From the NCBI RefSeq assembly GCF_020360975.1, contig NW_025408671.1, positions 5,394,001 through 5,458,000 of the forward strand: a DNA stretch of 64,000 nucleotides, read 5' to 3'. The notes under the pieces were generated by a model that worked only from the letters and a program-made list of their open reading frames with translations, was not told the DNA's origin and did no database searches. A program made the translations under genes and the position numbers. Shown here one piece after another: positions 33,331 through 43,879 of this stretch. Source of the stretch: Hirsutella rhossiliensis (taxonomy: Eukaryota; Ascomycota; Sordariomycetes; Hypocreales; Ophiocordycipitaceae). Position 1 is the stretch's first letter. The number at the start of each line of letters is the position of its first letter.

Positions 33331-34375
33331 AACGTAAGCGATATACGCTTTAGCCTTTATAGCTATTAAAGTTAGTAAAAATACTAAAGGTAGGACTAAC
33401 CTAGGATAAAGCTAGGATTAATATATATAAGACTAGTTTTAATAGCTAGTAAAGGACTTATAAGTAAGCTTACTAGTAAGACGCTTAATATATATAAAAT
33501 ATAAGATAGAGCGCTTTAATCCCGCTACTATAGCGACTTTCTTATAAGGAGGGGGTTTTAGAGGAGGCGAGCCGCTACTACTTAAGTCGGCTTCTTAATT
33601 AGATATAGCGACGTAACGATAAGCGAACTAGATATAGTACTAAGGAGACCTAGAGTTACGGAAATAAGGTAAGCGAGGTAGTAGTTAGGCCTATAAAAGA
33701 GATAGATAATAAAGGGATAGAAGGAGGTATATATAGAACTAAGGGAGGAGGGTAGGTATATATAAGCGCGAGCCGGGCACGTATAATTAATAACTATAAG
33801 ATAGAGGGTAAATATAGGCCGCCGCGCCCTTAATCGGGAAGTCGCGTAACTAAATAGGAACTAATTTACAATTAGCGGAGCTAGCCGACTAAATATTAAT
33901 TAGCTAGCCCTACTTAGGAGCGACCTATACTAGCGCCTAGCCCGGTAACTAGATATTACCTGCCCTACTAACTAACGGACTAATAAGCTAACGCGACCGC
34001 GGCTACGCGGCTATAACGCGGGAGCTAGGGTAAATAAAGGCGCCCGCGAGTTAGGCCCTTAGAGAGAGACTACTACCTATAACCCTAGGCCCGGGCTAGT
34101 AAGCCTAGGCTGCGGCCGCTTAGGATAGTAGCGGCTATAGCCTAAGAAGGCCCGCGCTAAGACGCGATTTTATAGGAGGAGCCCGCGGTAGCTAGCGTAA
34201 ATTTCCTATATATTACTACTACGACCTCGTTTAAGGCAGACCTATACTAAAAGAGGGGAGGGTTTTCCCTTAAGTACTTTAGTTTTTCCCTCCTATTTAA
34301 TATTAAAGTTCTAGATACCTTTAGCTAGGTCCCTAGCGTAATCTTAATAATAATAATAATAAATAATATTCTTTA

Positions 34376-37300
34376 AGAGCGTATTCTTTATAGCTTATAG
34401 GAAGATTAATATATACTTTACTATCTATATTAGTATATATAAAGGTATTTATTATATCTATCTATAAAGCTTCGAATTTATAGATAATAGCTAAAATAAG
34501 TAGAATTCTAATAGATTTAGGTCTAGCTATAGTTAAGAAGGTATCTAGGAAATCTAAGCTATAGATCTACTTAAATCCCTATATTATAAAATAAGCTTTA
34601 TATTTTATTATATTATTTTAACTATCCTTTTTAATAGTATAGACCTAGCGGCCTCCTATAGCCTCCCTATCCTTAAGGAGGTAGGAAAACTCCTAAGTTT
34701 TATATTTAATTAGCTAGCTAATTTCCTTAATTATAGCTTCTTTCTAAAATACTACTTTAGGGCTATTTATTGCCTATTTATAAGTCTTTAGAATTTTTAG
34801 ATCCTAATTTTCTATACTAGCTAGAATTAACTCTATAAAATCGTAGTTTAAAAATAAATTAACGTTAGGGTATTTAATATAGTTAGAATCGAACCCTTTT
34901 AGCTTCTTAGGTAATTCTACTACTATTTTACTAGTAGTAGGAATAGGATCGTTATTTAAAGACTCTTCTTCTATAGAAGGTAAGGGACTTTTATCTCTAG
35001 GTTCTTAGTAGCTTTATTTATAAGGATATAGCTTTCTAGCTTATCTTTATTTAGAATAGAATTAAAATTAAAGGTATTATTACTACTAGAAATTTCTGGA
35101 TTTTTTATAAATTTATTTTCTAGTATAGTAATATCTCTAAAGATAGTAATCTTTCTCTTAGTAAAATCCTAGATTTTATATATATTTTCTAAATAGCTTA
35201 CTATTATTCCCTTAAAAGCTTTATTATCTAGCTTATCTTTAAGGTCTTTATTCTTATAATATATAAGGCTTCTAAAGGTCTTAATTTTATTTAAGGTCTT
35301 AAAGGGTAGTATTATATTATCCCTCTTTTCTATAGGACTTTTAAATCCTATCGTAGAATATAGTAATCTATTATATAAATAGGTAGCTATTAAAACAGCT
35401 TCTCCCTATAGATATTTAGGAAGCCTAGCAGTAAGTAAAAGAGCTCGTACTTTTTCTAATATAGTACGATTTATTCTTTTTATTCTACTATTAGATTCTA
35501 GCGTCCTAGGAGGACTAGAATTAAAGGTAATCCCTTCTTTTTCGTAATAGAGCTTTATTTTATATATAAATTCTTTAGTATTATTAGAAAATGCTTCTTT
35601 AATCCTAGTATTTTAGGGTTATTTTCTACCCTATTTTTAAATTCTAGGAACCTATTTAAAGCTTCCCCTTTTTTTCGAAGAAGGTATATTTCTAGATATC
35701 GGGTTCCTATATCTAGGAAAGAAATATAATAGTAATATTTATTATAAGTAAGCACTTTAATTAGCCCTTAAATATCTAATACTATTTTTTCTAAATAAGT
35801 ATAAGACTTATATAAAGGTTGTTTATTAACCTTATTCGTTGCTTTAGCTCTAATATATATTTTATATTGCCTTATTTTATTTTCCTCTTCTAAAGGCATT
35901 TTAATATCCTTATTATATCTTTTTAATATTTCTAAAATCGCCCTACTATTTATATATCCTAAGCGTAAGTACTAAGTATAAAAATCTATATCCTTTACCT
36001 TTAAAGATATAATAAGGATTAATTAGCTTTCTAATAAAGGTTCTATAGGAATATAATATAATTTATTTCTAAGAAATCCTTTAGTAAGGACCTTAGCCTT
36101 ATTATCTAATAAAAGGACTTTTTTTCCTCTTATTAAAGCATAGGTATTATTAAAATAAGATTAGGATAGTATATTTACTCCTAATTTAGGTATATAAAAG
36201 TAGTCTCGAAGGATATACCTTTTACTATTATATAGGAACTTAAATACTAAGTCCCCCTTTCCTTTTACTAATATAAAGGAAGCTTTTCCCTAGTAAACTT
36301 TAGACTTAATTTCTTTATAGTTAATAAGGAAATTTTTATTCGATACTATATACCTAGTAGCTCCGGTATTATAAATAAAATTAAAGATCCTTTTATTCTT
36401 ATAACTAGGAAATCCTCCTTCTCTTACCTTTAAAACTAATTCCTTTATTCTAGGAATCGAGGCTTCTAGAGGTCTTAAAAGAGAGTCTTTATTAGCTTTT
36501 GCTATAAGGGTATTTATAGAGGTTAAAATTACCTTTAAATCCTTAGACGTTTATATAGGGGTCGGAGCCCTAGAAAGGTCTATAAGGTCGATATCTAGGT
36601 CTATATTTTCTTACGAAGCTATATTTAAGACCTTATTACTATCGTCCGAATCGGACTCTAGCTTTATAATTCGAGCCTTCCTTCTTTTATTAGTAGTAGA
36701 AATACTACTAGAAGGGGATTTCTTCCTAGAAGAAAAAGATAAAGAAGATTTTCTCTTCTTAGAAATTTAAGTCCTATTATCCTTTTTTCCTTTATTTAAA
36801 ACCTAATAAGTAGGAGCCTTATTTAGGTATAATTTATAGTAATTTACTATAAAATGCCCTGGTTTTTTATATTCCTTATAATAATAAGTATCTATAGAAT
36901 TTCTATAGGATTTCTAAGGCTTCCTTTATATTAAGAAGGCTTTCTCCGAAGATTTATCTATATCCTTTATTCTTCTAGCTTTATCTAAAAGACTAGCTAT
37001 TAGGGATTCGAGGGCAAACGCTATAGAATTATACCTAAGGCTCTACGTAATATTTATAATATAGCTTCTAAATTCCTTATTAAGGCAAATAAGAATCTAT
37101 GCTATAAGGATAACTTCCGGAATTTCTATATTATAGGATTTTAAATCCTTATAAATTTCCTTTACCTTATAAAGGTATTTCTCTAAATTAAAGTCCGAGG
37201 GACTAAGATTAAAGAGCTGCTTAATAAGTAGATAATTCGACGAAAAGTTCGACGTATTATATAGCTTTTTAAGCTTATCCTATACTTCTTTAGTATTTTT

Positions 37301-37650
37301 TAGATGCCGAATTTATATTAAGGGACTATCTTCGACTTAAAGGAATATTATAGATAAAGCCTCTATAGTCTATATATAACTTACTTACTCTAGAGTAGTA
37401 ATAAGCTTTTCTTTTATAAGGATAGCTTCTATCCTCGTAGTTTAAAGAGTATAATTTAAATTTCCCTTAAGTCTAGAGAATTTATATTCTTTCTATCTAC
37501 CTATTTTATATAAATTCGGTATTATTTCGTTCGTAGAGATCGAGAAGTCTAGATAGGAGTTTAAGAGCGTAGGAAGGTAAAAGAAGTCGAGGGGATTTTC
37601 GAAAGGAATTTTAATTAAATATTTCGGCGAGGAATTTTAAAGGTATAAGT
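34376..37650 (-). pseudogene. Copia-2 gag, protease, integrase and RT start, RIPed
   Basis: Minus strand, through RIP stops. Gag lies near 36900-37600, with a knuckle relic YYYKEYKKPGHFIVNYYK (Cys to Tyr) near 36840-36895. The protease active site is now YNTGATRYIVSN (ancestral DTG) near 36340-36372. The integrase core YYYISFLDIGTRYLEIYLLR at 35690-35755 retains an unusually long open frame (35555-35755). The RT start reads IDIINTFIYTNID (ancestral QMDVNAFL-type box) near 34430. The last codons KEYYL continue at 26976 beyond the LINE, through its 16-bp duplication. Confidence 0.82.
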
Positions 37651-37693
37651 AGTTAATTTCCCGGCTTAAAAGGAGTAAGACGGGCTTATAACC

Positions 37694-38261
37694 TCTTAAG
37701 GTATATAAGCAAAAGCGGAATTTTAGGAAATTAAGGAATTACGTAAGACTACGTAATAAAGGGGAAGAAGGAGTATAAGGTAGGATTTTTAAAAGAATTT
37801 ATTAGTAATATATTAGTATATAGAAGAGGTATTAAAGTTAATAATTCTTAATCTATCTACTAGCGGACATACTGTCTTATATAGATATTTATAGCTAAAC
37901 GGAAGAACCTTTTAGGACTAGATTTAGGCTGCTATATAGCCCTAAGACTAGGGAATTTTATAATACCTTAAGTAAATCTAGAAGTGTCTTAGTTCTACTA
38001 ATATTTATATTTAAAGGAGGTTGGTCGTGCCGGTGTTCTTAAGAGGTCTTAGCTAGTATTCTAAGCTAGCTCTATTCCTTCGATTCCCGATTATACGATA
38101 ACCGGCAACCCGTTTAATATATAATAATATATAAAACGACGAGCGATTCTTACTCTATAGGATAAGCTTTTATCTATAATTAATATACTACTTATTGGCT
38201 TATATAATCGGGAGAGTATATTATAGCTGCTTTATTTATAGTAGGAACACCGTTCCTTATA
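37694..38261 (-). repeat. Copia-2 LTR, right copy (5' in transcript sense)
   Basis: Partner of 24873-25440. It retains about ten CA/TG sites that are TA in the left copy, so it is closer to the ancestral sequence. Confidence 0.82.
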
Positions 38262-40740
38262 GCCCTTAAAGGCAACGGGGGGGGGCAGCGACGCCTATAA
38301 TTAAAGGGGAGGTAGTAAGGAAGAATAGCTATAGGAAGCCTCTTCTAAGCCTAGGAAAATTCAACGGATAATAATAGTACTATACCTTATAGGCACGATA
38401 TATATAAGAGAAGTATAAGATCGATAAAGAATTCTTCTTAAGCTTAAGGAAATCTTTTACCTTATCTATAACTACTTAGACGCCGGGCTATAATAAACGG
38501 TCGCTATATACTATAGAATAAGGGTAGAGAGGGGCTATAATTAAAAGGAATTCCTAAAGTACCTTAACTTAATCTACCTTAATATAGATATCTAGTTATA
38601 CGCGGTAGCGGCGATTTAAATAATAAAATAAGGGGAAGGTTAAACGTTTATAGCGTTCCTCTTAAAGTTTAAGTAAAGACTCTTTAAGGCTAGAGGTAGG
38701 TCCTAGCTATATAACGTTTAGATCGTCTTCTTAAAGGGGGCTCTAGGAATCTAGCTCCGCGAGGCGTTAGCTATAATCGACCTCCTTATATTAAGCTTCG
38801 CCGCTTATACTAATTAGGTAGCGTAAATAGCGGCTAAGCTAAAAAGGGTCTAGTAAATAAAATAACCCCCTTTAAACTAAAAGAGACTAGCGGATATATA
38901 CCCCTAAGAAAGGAAGGATAAAGATAGGGATACCTTAATAACTAGTATTAATGCCCTAAATAGATAAAGGAAGGGGTAGAGCTAGCTAGAAAATTAAATA
39001 TACTTTAACTATAGAGTTAGAAGATATATCGCGCTTTATTATAAGAAGAGGAGATAAGAACCTTAGAGGGCGGGTATAATAAAAAAGAAAGGGACGCTAA
39101 GGATAATAATAACTTAGAAAAAGGGGAACCCTAGCGTAAAGTTAGGCGCTAAGGGTAAAAGAGAAATAGTAAGAAGCTTAGAAGTTAATAAGGGACTATT
39201 TTTTACTAGGCCTAGTAACGCTAAGGGTAAGTATTAATAGGAAGAAAGGATTTAACGCGCTTATAAATACTAGCTATAATTACTATACTATAGTAAGCGA
39301 GAGGGTAATAAAGAAGCTATAGATACCTCTCGCTAATAAGAGGAAAAGATAACTAAGGCCGTTCTTAAAAGATACTCTAGCCCTATAAATAAAAGGAATC
39401 GTAGTAATTAAGATAAATATTAATAGCTATATAAAGTAGACCTTTATATATATAGTCCCTAAGCTAAGCTATAATATATTCCTAGGAAGGCTATAGATAA
39501 AGAAGAACTAAGTAATATATAATATAGTAAGGGATCGGATTTAGTATAGTAAGGCTAAGATCTAGATAGGCCTATAAGGATCGGAAGTAGTAAGGAGGGT
39601 AGAATAAATCTAAGGGGCAAAGACTATTAGCGCGGTAGTATTTATAGCGGAATATCGGAGGGAGAGGGCGGTAAAGGATAATAAGAGAAGGTAAAAGATA
39701 GTCGATATCTAAGCGATTATAATAAAAGATATAGAGAAAGCACTCTAGCTAAAGATAGCGGTAGACCTAGCGGACTATATCCTAAAGTAAGCGCTAAATA
39801 TATACCTAGACCTCTTTATACTAAAAAAGGCTTTAAAGATACCCTTATATAGGCTAAGGGTAGACTATAAGATTAACTTAATACTAAATAAAGATAGGGT
39901 AAAGCCCCCCTTATTATAAGGACCTCTTTATAATATATCGAGGGAGGAACTCTTAGTACTAAGGAAGACCCTAAGTAAGTTAATAGAGGTAAACCTAATC
40001 CGCCTAAGTAGCTCCTTAGCCGCGGCCTTAGTACTTTTTACTTAAAAGTTAAACGGTCGCTTATAATTTTACTACGACTACTAAGCCCTAAACGTAATTA
40101 TAAAGAGGGATAGGTATACGCTACCCTTAATTATAAGGATATTATAGATACTCGCGAAGGTAAAGTAGTTTATAAAGCTTAACGTTATAGCGGCGTTTTA
40201 TAAGATCTAAATAGTAAAGGGCTATAAGTTTAAGATAGCCTTTTAAATAAAGTTCGGATTATTTAAGTAGTAAGTATACTTATTTAGCTTAATAGGGACG
40301 CTAGCTACCTTTTAATAATATATTAATAAGGTACTAAGGGAATACTTATATAAGTTTATTATAGTATATATAAACGATATCTTAATCTACTTATTAAGGT
40401 CTCTTTAAAACTACTAAGAGAAGGTAGCGAAGGTACTTTAAAAGCTATAAAAAGTAAGCTTAATATTAGACCTAAGGAAGTATAACTTTATAATAAAGGA
40501 GGTTAAGTACCTAGGCTTTATTATATAAGTAAAAGGTAAGGTTCGATATAACCTAGAAAAGATTTAGGTAATATAAATATAGTAGGTACCTTAGAATATA
40601 AGAGGAGTCTAAAGCTTCCTTAGCTTCGCGAACTACTATTAGGCCTTTATACTACTCTACGTAAAGGTATTAATATACCTAGACGGCCTTTATAAAAAAA
40701 GCGCGATCTTTAAGTAAATAGATAATATTATATACTAGTC

Positions 40741-41584
40741 CCTTAGTATAAGGCTAGTACGTTAACCTTACTATCTACCTAGATCTAGTATAGGTCTAAT
40801 AGGTAATTAAATAAACTAGCTACTATATATAATTAAACGTATTATATAGACTAGCTACTATATATTATTACGCGTATTAAATATAGACTAGCTACTAGTC
40901 TTATAAGTTAAAGTAAGAGTAGTAATAACTATCTATATTTTTCTCTACCCGCCTAAGATCTAGCGGGTTCTCTATCTTCTATATATACTATAGCGAGCGT
41001 AGGACCTTACTTAGGGCTTTAACCGAGTAATATCTTAACCTTATAATAGTGCGATAGTAGTACGGCGTATTAGCGGTATTTCCTAGTATTTTCCCTAGGT
41101 AGGTATAAGTATTTCTTTATAATTTCCCTACTATATCCTTATAGTAACTTCTTAGGGAAATATTAATATAATCCTTAAGGAACTATTATTACTTAGGAAA
41201 TCGTAGTATATTTCTTATATAATATATCCTTAAGGGAAATCTCTATAAAATATCTATATAATCCGCTTAGTTATCGTTTCTAGGATTTCTAGGTAATTTC
41301 CTAGAGTTTACCTAGTAGCTTTTAAGTTCTTTCTTTTATAAGGAGCCTTAGGAAGTTAAGGGTAACTTCCCTAAGGGAGGCCGATATCGTTATAGGTACC
41401 TAGATTATCGACTATAGGGTATCCTATAATAAATACTTAGGGCGAAAGAATTAACCGACGTTCTTATTAGTCTCTTATAGTATTTAAGTAGGAGTCGCGC
41501 TAATAGGAAATTATAGTAAAGTTATATAGATTTCTAAGGTTAGTATAGGGAATAACTTATCTTTTATCTAGAACGTAACTTAAT
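40741..41584. other. RIPed sequence without gene; short tandem repeat
   Basis: No protein motif in any frame. It includes 2-3 units of about 40-45 bp starting actagctactatatat at about 40815-40905. It probably includes the 3' LTR of the minus-strand chromovirus, but no partner was identified at the other end. Confidence 0.45.
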
Positions 41585-41800
41585 ATAACTAATACTAAGG
41601 GCGCGAGGCGGCTAAGCTAGGAGTAAAATACTATTAAGACTAAGGGCGCTAGGTAGCTAAACTAAGGCAATAAATAAGTAGGGCTAGGGGCGTAGTATAG
41701 CTAAGCTAGGGAAAACTAATTATAACTAAGGGCGCTTTATAGCTAAGCTAGTAATAAAATAAATAGGGCTAAGGATACTATAAGGCTAACTTAGTAACTA
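41585..41800. repeat. about 48-bp tandem repeat (aagggcgc...gctaagctagg)
   Basis: Four diverged units with the landmarks actaagggcgc, gctaagctagg and a following aataaaata/gggcta. They lie at the 3' end of the unidentified minus-strand frame. Confidence 0.6.
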
Positions 41801-43830
41801 ACCGTCTTACGCTATAGGGGTAAGGGTAAGGTAAGGGATTTCCTCCTTAGCCTCTTCCTTTATTAGTTCCTTAAAGCCTACTAGTATATTAGCTAGGGTA
41901 TCTTATATATCGGAGGCTCTATAAATAGGCACGCTATAAGCGTTATTTAAGGCTAGTTCTACTAAGAGTAATATAGCTAGTCTATCGTAAGAGGCTAGAA
42001 TTTAGTTATAGATTATTACTACTAATACCTATATAATTAGGCCTAGGTTATAGAATCCGCCTAAGTATATATCGGTAAACTTTTAGTTTAATAAGTTAAA
42101 ATAGGCTATTACGTTAGCTATATAAGGGCGGGCCGCGGCTAGTATATATAGGGGGCTAACGTAGGCGGCTCTTTAATAAGCTATAGTAAGCTCGGGTAAG
42201 TTATTTAGGAGGTAGGCGGCGAACGTAAACCGATAAATAAAGCTAGCGGGTACTTTAGTAAGGGCGGTGTACTAGCTAAGCGAGAGGTCAGCGTCGGCCT
42301 CCTTATAGATAGCGGCGAATAAATTTACTTAGATTACGGCTATATTTAAGGCTCTATAAACTAGCGCTTTTAACCTAAAGTAAACGATACCTATATAGCT
42401 ATTAGTATTACCTAGGTTATTATAGTATACTATAAAAGATATAATAAAGAATAGTCTAGGCTTTCCGCGGCTTAGAACTTAGAAGGGGTTAAGCTTTTAT
42501 TAAACTAGTATCGGGGCCTATTCCTTAGTAAATAGGTTAGCCTACTTAGAGGGAGTAAAGAGTAAGGCCGCGGCGGTAGCGAGTAAGCGTTTAGTAAACG
42601 GGTTCCTTAATAGCTCGTTAAATATAAGGTCTACTATACTAGATCCTTTAGTCCTAGCTAGGGTATACTTAAGGGTCTCTTTAAACTTATAAGTTCTTAG
42701 TATACTAAAGGCCTCGCGTTCCTTTATAGCGGCGGCCTTAAATATCTTTAAATAGGTAGGGAGGCACTTTATACTAGTAATAGTAGCAACGATCTTAAGT
42801 ATCTTAGCGTCTATAAAGGCTACCTATCTAAATAGAAGCTTATTAACGACGTCGGCTAAGATAGTAGCGATCTATATAGTTTTAAGGGCACTAGTTATTA
42901 TCTTAGTTTTATTAAGGAAGATAGCTTTATCTAGGTCGCGTAGCGATAAGGGAAGAAGCTTATCCTTATTAAACGATAGGGTAAACTACTTATAAGCGTT
43001 TTAGGGGGTACTAAGGGTTTTTCCTATAATACCTAAAACTAAGGGTAGTAAGTTACTAAATAAATTACTAAAGCTTAATAGTAATAGGGTATAGTTATCG
43101 AAGCGAATATATAATAAAGTACTAAGAATAGGGCGATAGGAAGCGCCGACCTACTATAGTTAGATAGTTAACGTTACGTTTACCTTAGTTTAAGTAGTTA
43201 TAGGAGTTATAGTAGTAATATAATAAGCGGCGATACTATAAGGCGTAGAGAAGTATAGCTAGTTATATTCGCGTAGATTATAAGCTTTAGCTAAGGAAAG
43301 AGATAAAAGGGTATAGTATATACTATTTTTTACTAAGCCTATATTAAGATTATACCCTTCTCTTATAAGGAGGTCGCGGTAGTTAGTATATATACTATAA
43401 TTATCCTATTTCTACTTAGTAAATATAGCTATATTAAACTTAAGGTTATAGAGGAGCTCTACTTTATTCCTATATAATTAAACTACTTAGTAGAATCCTT
43501 TAAGGCTTAGGCGCGGTAGTCGGTAGTAGATTTAGTTAGAGAAATACTAGCGAAATACTAGGTCCTTACTTTAATACTTATAGCCTTAGATAACGGGAAC
43601 CTTAAATATAGGTATAAGAGGGGCGCGGTTTAGTATAAAAAAGGGAGCGTAAAAGGATAGGGAAATTAGGTTCCTAAAATAAAAATAAATATAGGTACTA
43701 AAATATAGAATTAAGTTACCGTTTACTATAGGCGGCCTATTAATACTTATTAGCTAGTTAACCTATCCCTAGACTTTTAAGAGAACGAATAGTAACGGCG
43801 TATACTATATACTATTATTTCTCCCTTAGC
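41640..43830 (-). pseudogene. Unidentified long RIPed frame downstream of chromovirus pol
   Basis: A single minus-strand frame stays in register for about 700 codons with no frameshift, broken only by TAA/TAG expected from Gln or Trp codons. Readable pieces include RPPIVNGNLILYFSTYI, YRDLLIREGYNLNIGLVKNS, KAIFLNKTKIITSALKTI, REAFSILRTYKFKETLKYT, SSIVDLIFNELLRNPFTKR and KELIKEEAKEEIPYLTLTPI. I do not recognise a domain; RIP has replaced many residues by I, Y, N, K. It has the same strand as the chromovirus pol and begins directly after its chromodomain. It may therefore be a third ORF of that element, or a gene captured by or next to it. Confidence 0.55.
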
Positions 43831-43879
43831 TACGGCGGCTTATATTATTATATAGCGCGCGCGTAGAGCTTCTAAGTAT

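Larger units (their letters stand above)
26993..34359 (+). mobile_element. RIPed non-LTR retrotransposon (LINE, Tad/I-like) in Copia-2
   Basis: Flanked by a 16-bp duplication TAAATAATATTCTTTA at 26977-26992 and 34360-34375. It ends in a (TAA)n tail at 34345-34360, as in fungal and I-type LINEs. The plus strand holds ORF1 with zinc-knuckle relics, then ORF2 with an APE endonuclease (RDFNIYYPLWDK near 28972-29007), RT and a C-terminal Cys-rich region. Removing the insert restores the copia RT codons on the minus strand. At 7.37 kb it looks full length. Confidence 0.88.
24873..38261 (-). mobile_element. RIPed Ty1/copia element (Copia-2), containing a LINE
   Basis: Two direct repeats of equal length, 24873-25440 and 37694-38261 (568 bp each), differ mostly by C/T and G/A. 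They are flanked by GCCCT at 24868-24872 and 38262-38266. Minus-strand copia protein relics lie between them in the order gag, protease, integrase, RT, RNase H. Without the LINE the element is about 6.0 kb, a normal copia length. The right LTR keeps more CA/TG (such as gtgccggtgttc) than the left, showing uneven RIP. Confidence 0.85.
24480..40740 (+). mobile_element. RIPed Ty3/gypsy element hit by a copia
   Basis: The plus strand before 24868 and after 38262 reads as one gag when joined at the GCCCT target (SLILP then LKATGGGS-like residues). Right of the copia, gag continues (PKPRKFNG near 38355), then protease and RT: CxxDYRALN-like residues near 40080 and the catalytic box now reading YINDI at 40367-40381 (YVDDI before RIP). 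The frame stops near 40740 inside the RNase H start (FKWTD-like), so the 3' half is missing or displaced. LTRs not found. Confidence 0.7.

Noticed and set aside
35555..35755. Isolated open frame in the RIP tract taken as an intact small gene
   Set aside because: It is a stretch of the Copia-2 integrase core that happens to lack RIP stops; it begins at GTG, not ATG.
40815..40905. CRISPR-like short repeats
   Set aside because: Only 2-3 imperfect units without unique spacers in a eukaryotic, RIPed context; a plain tandem repeat.
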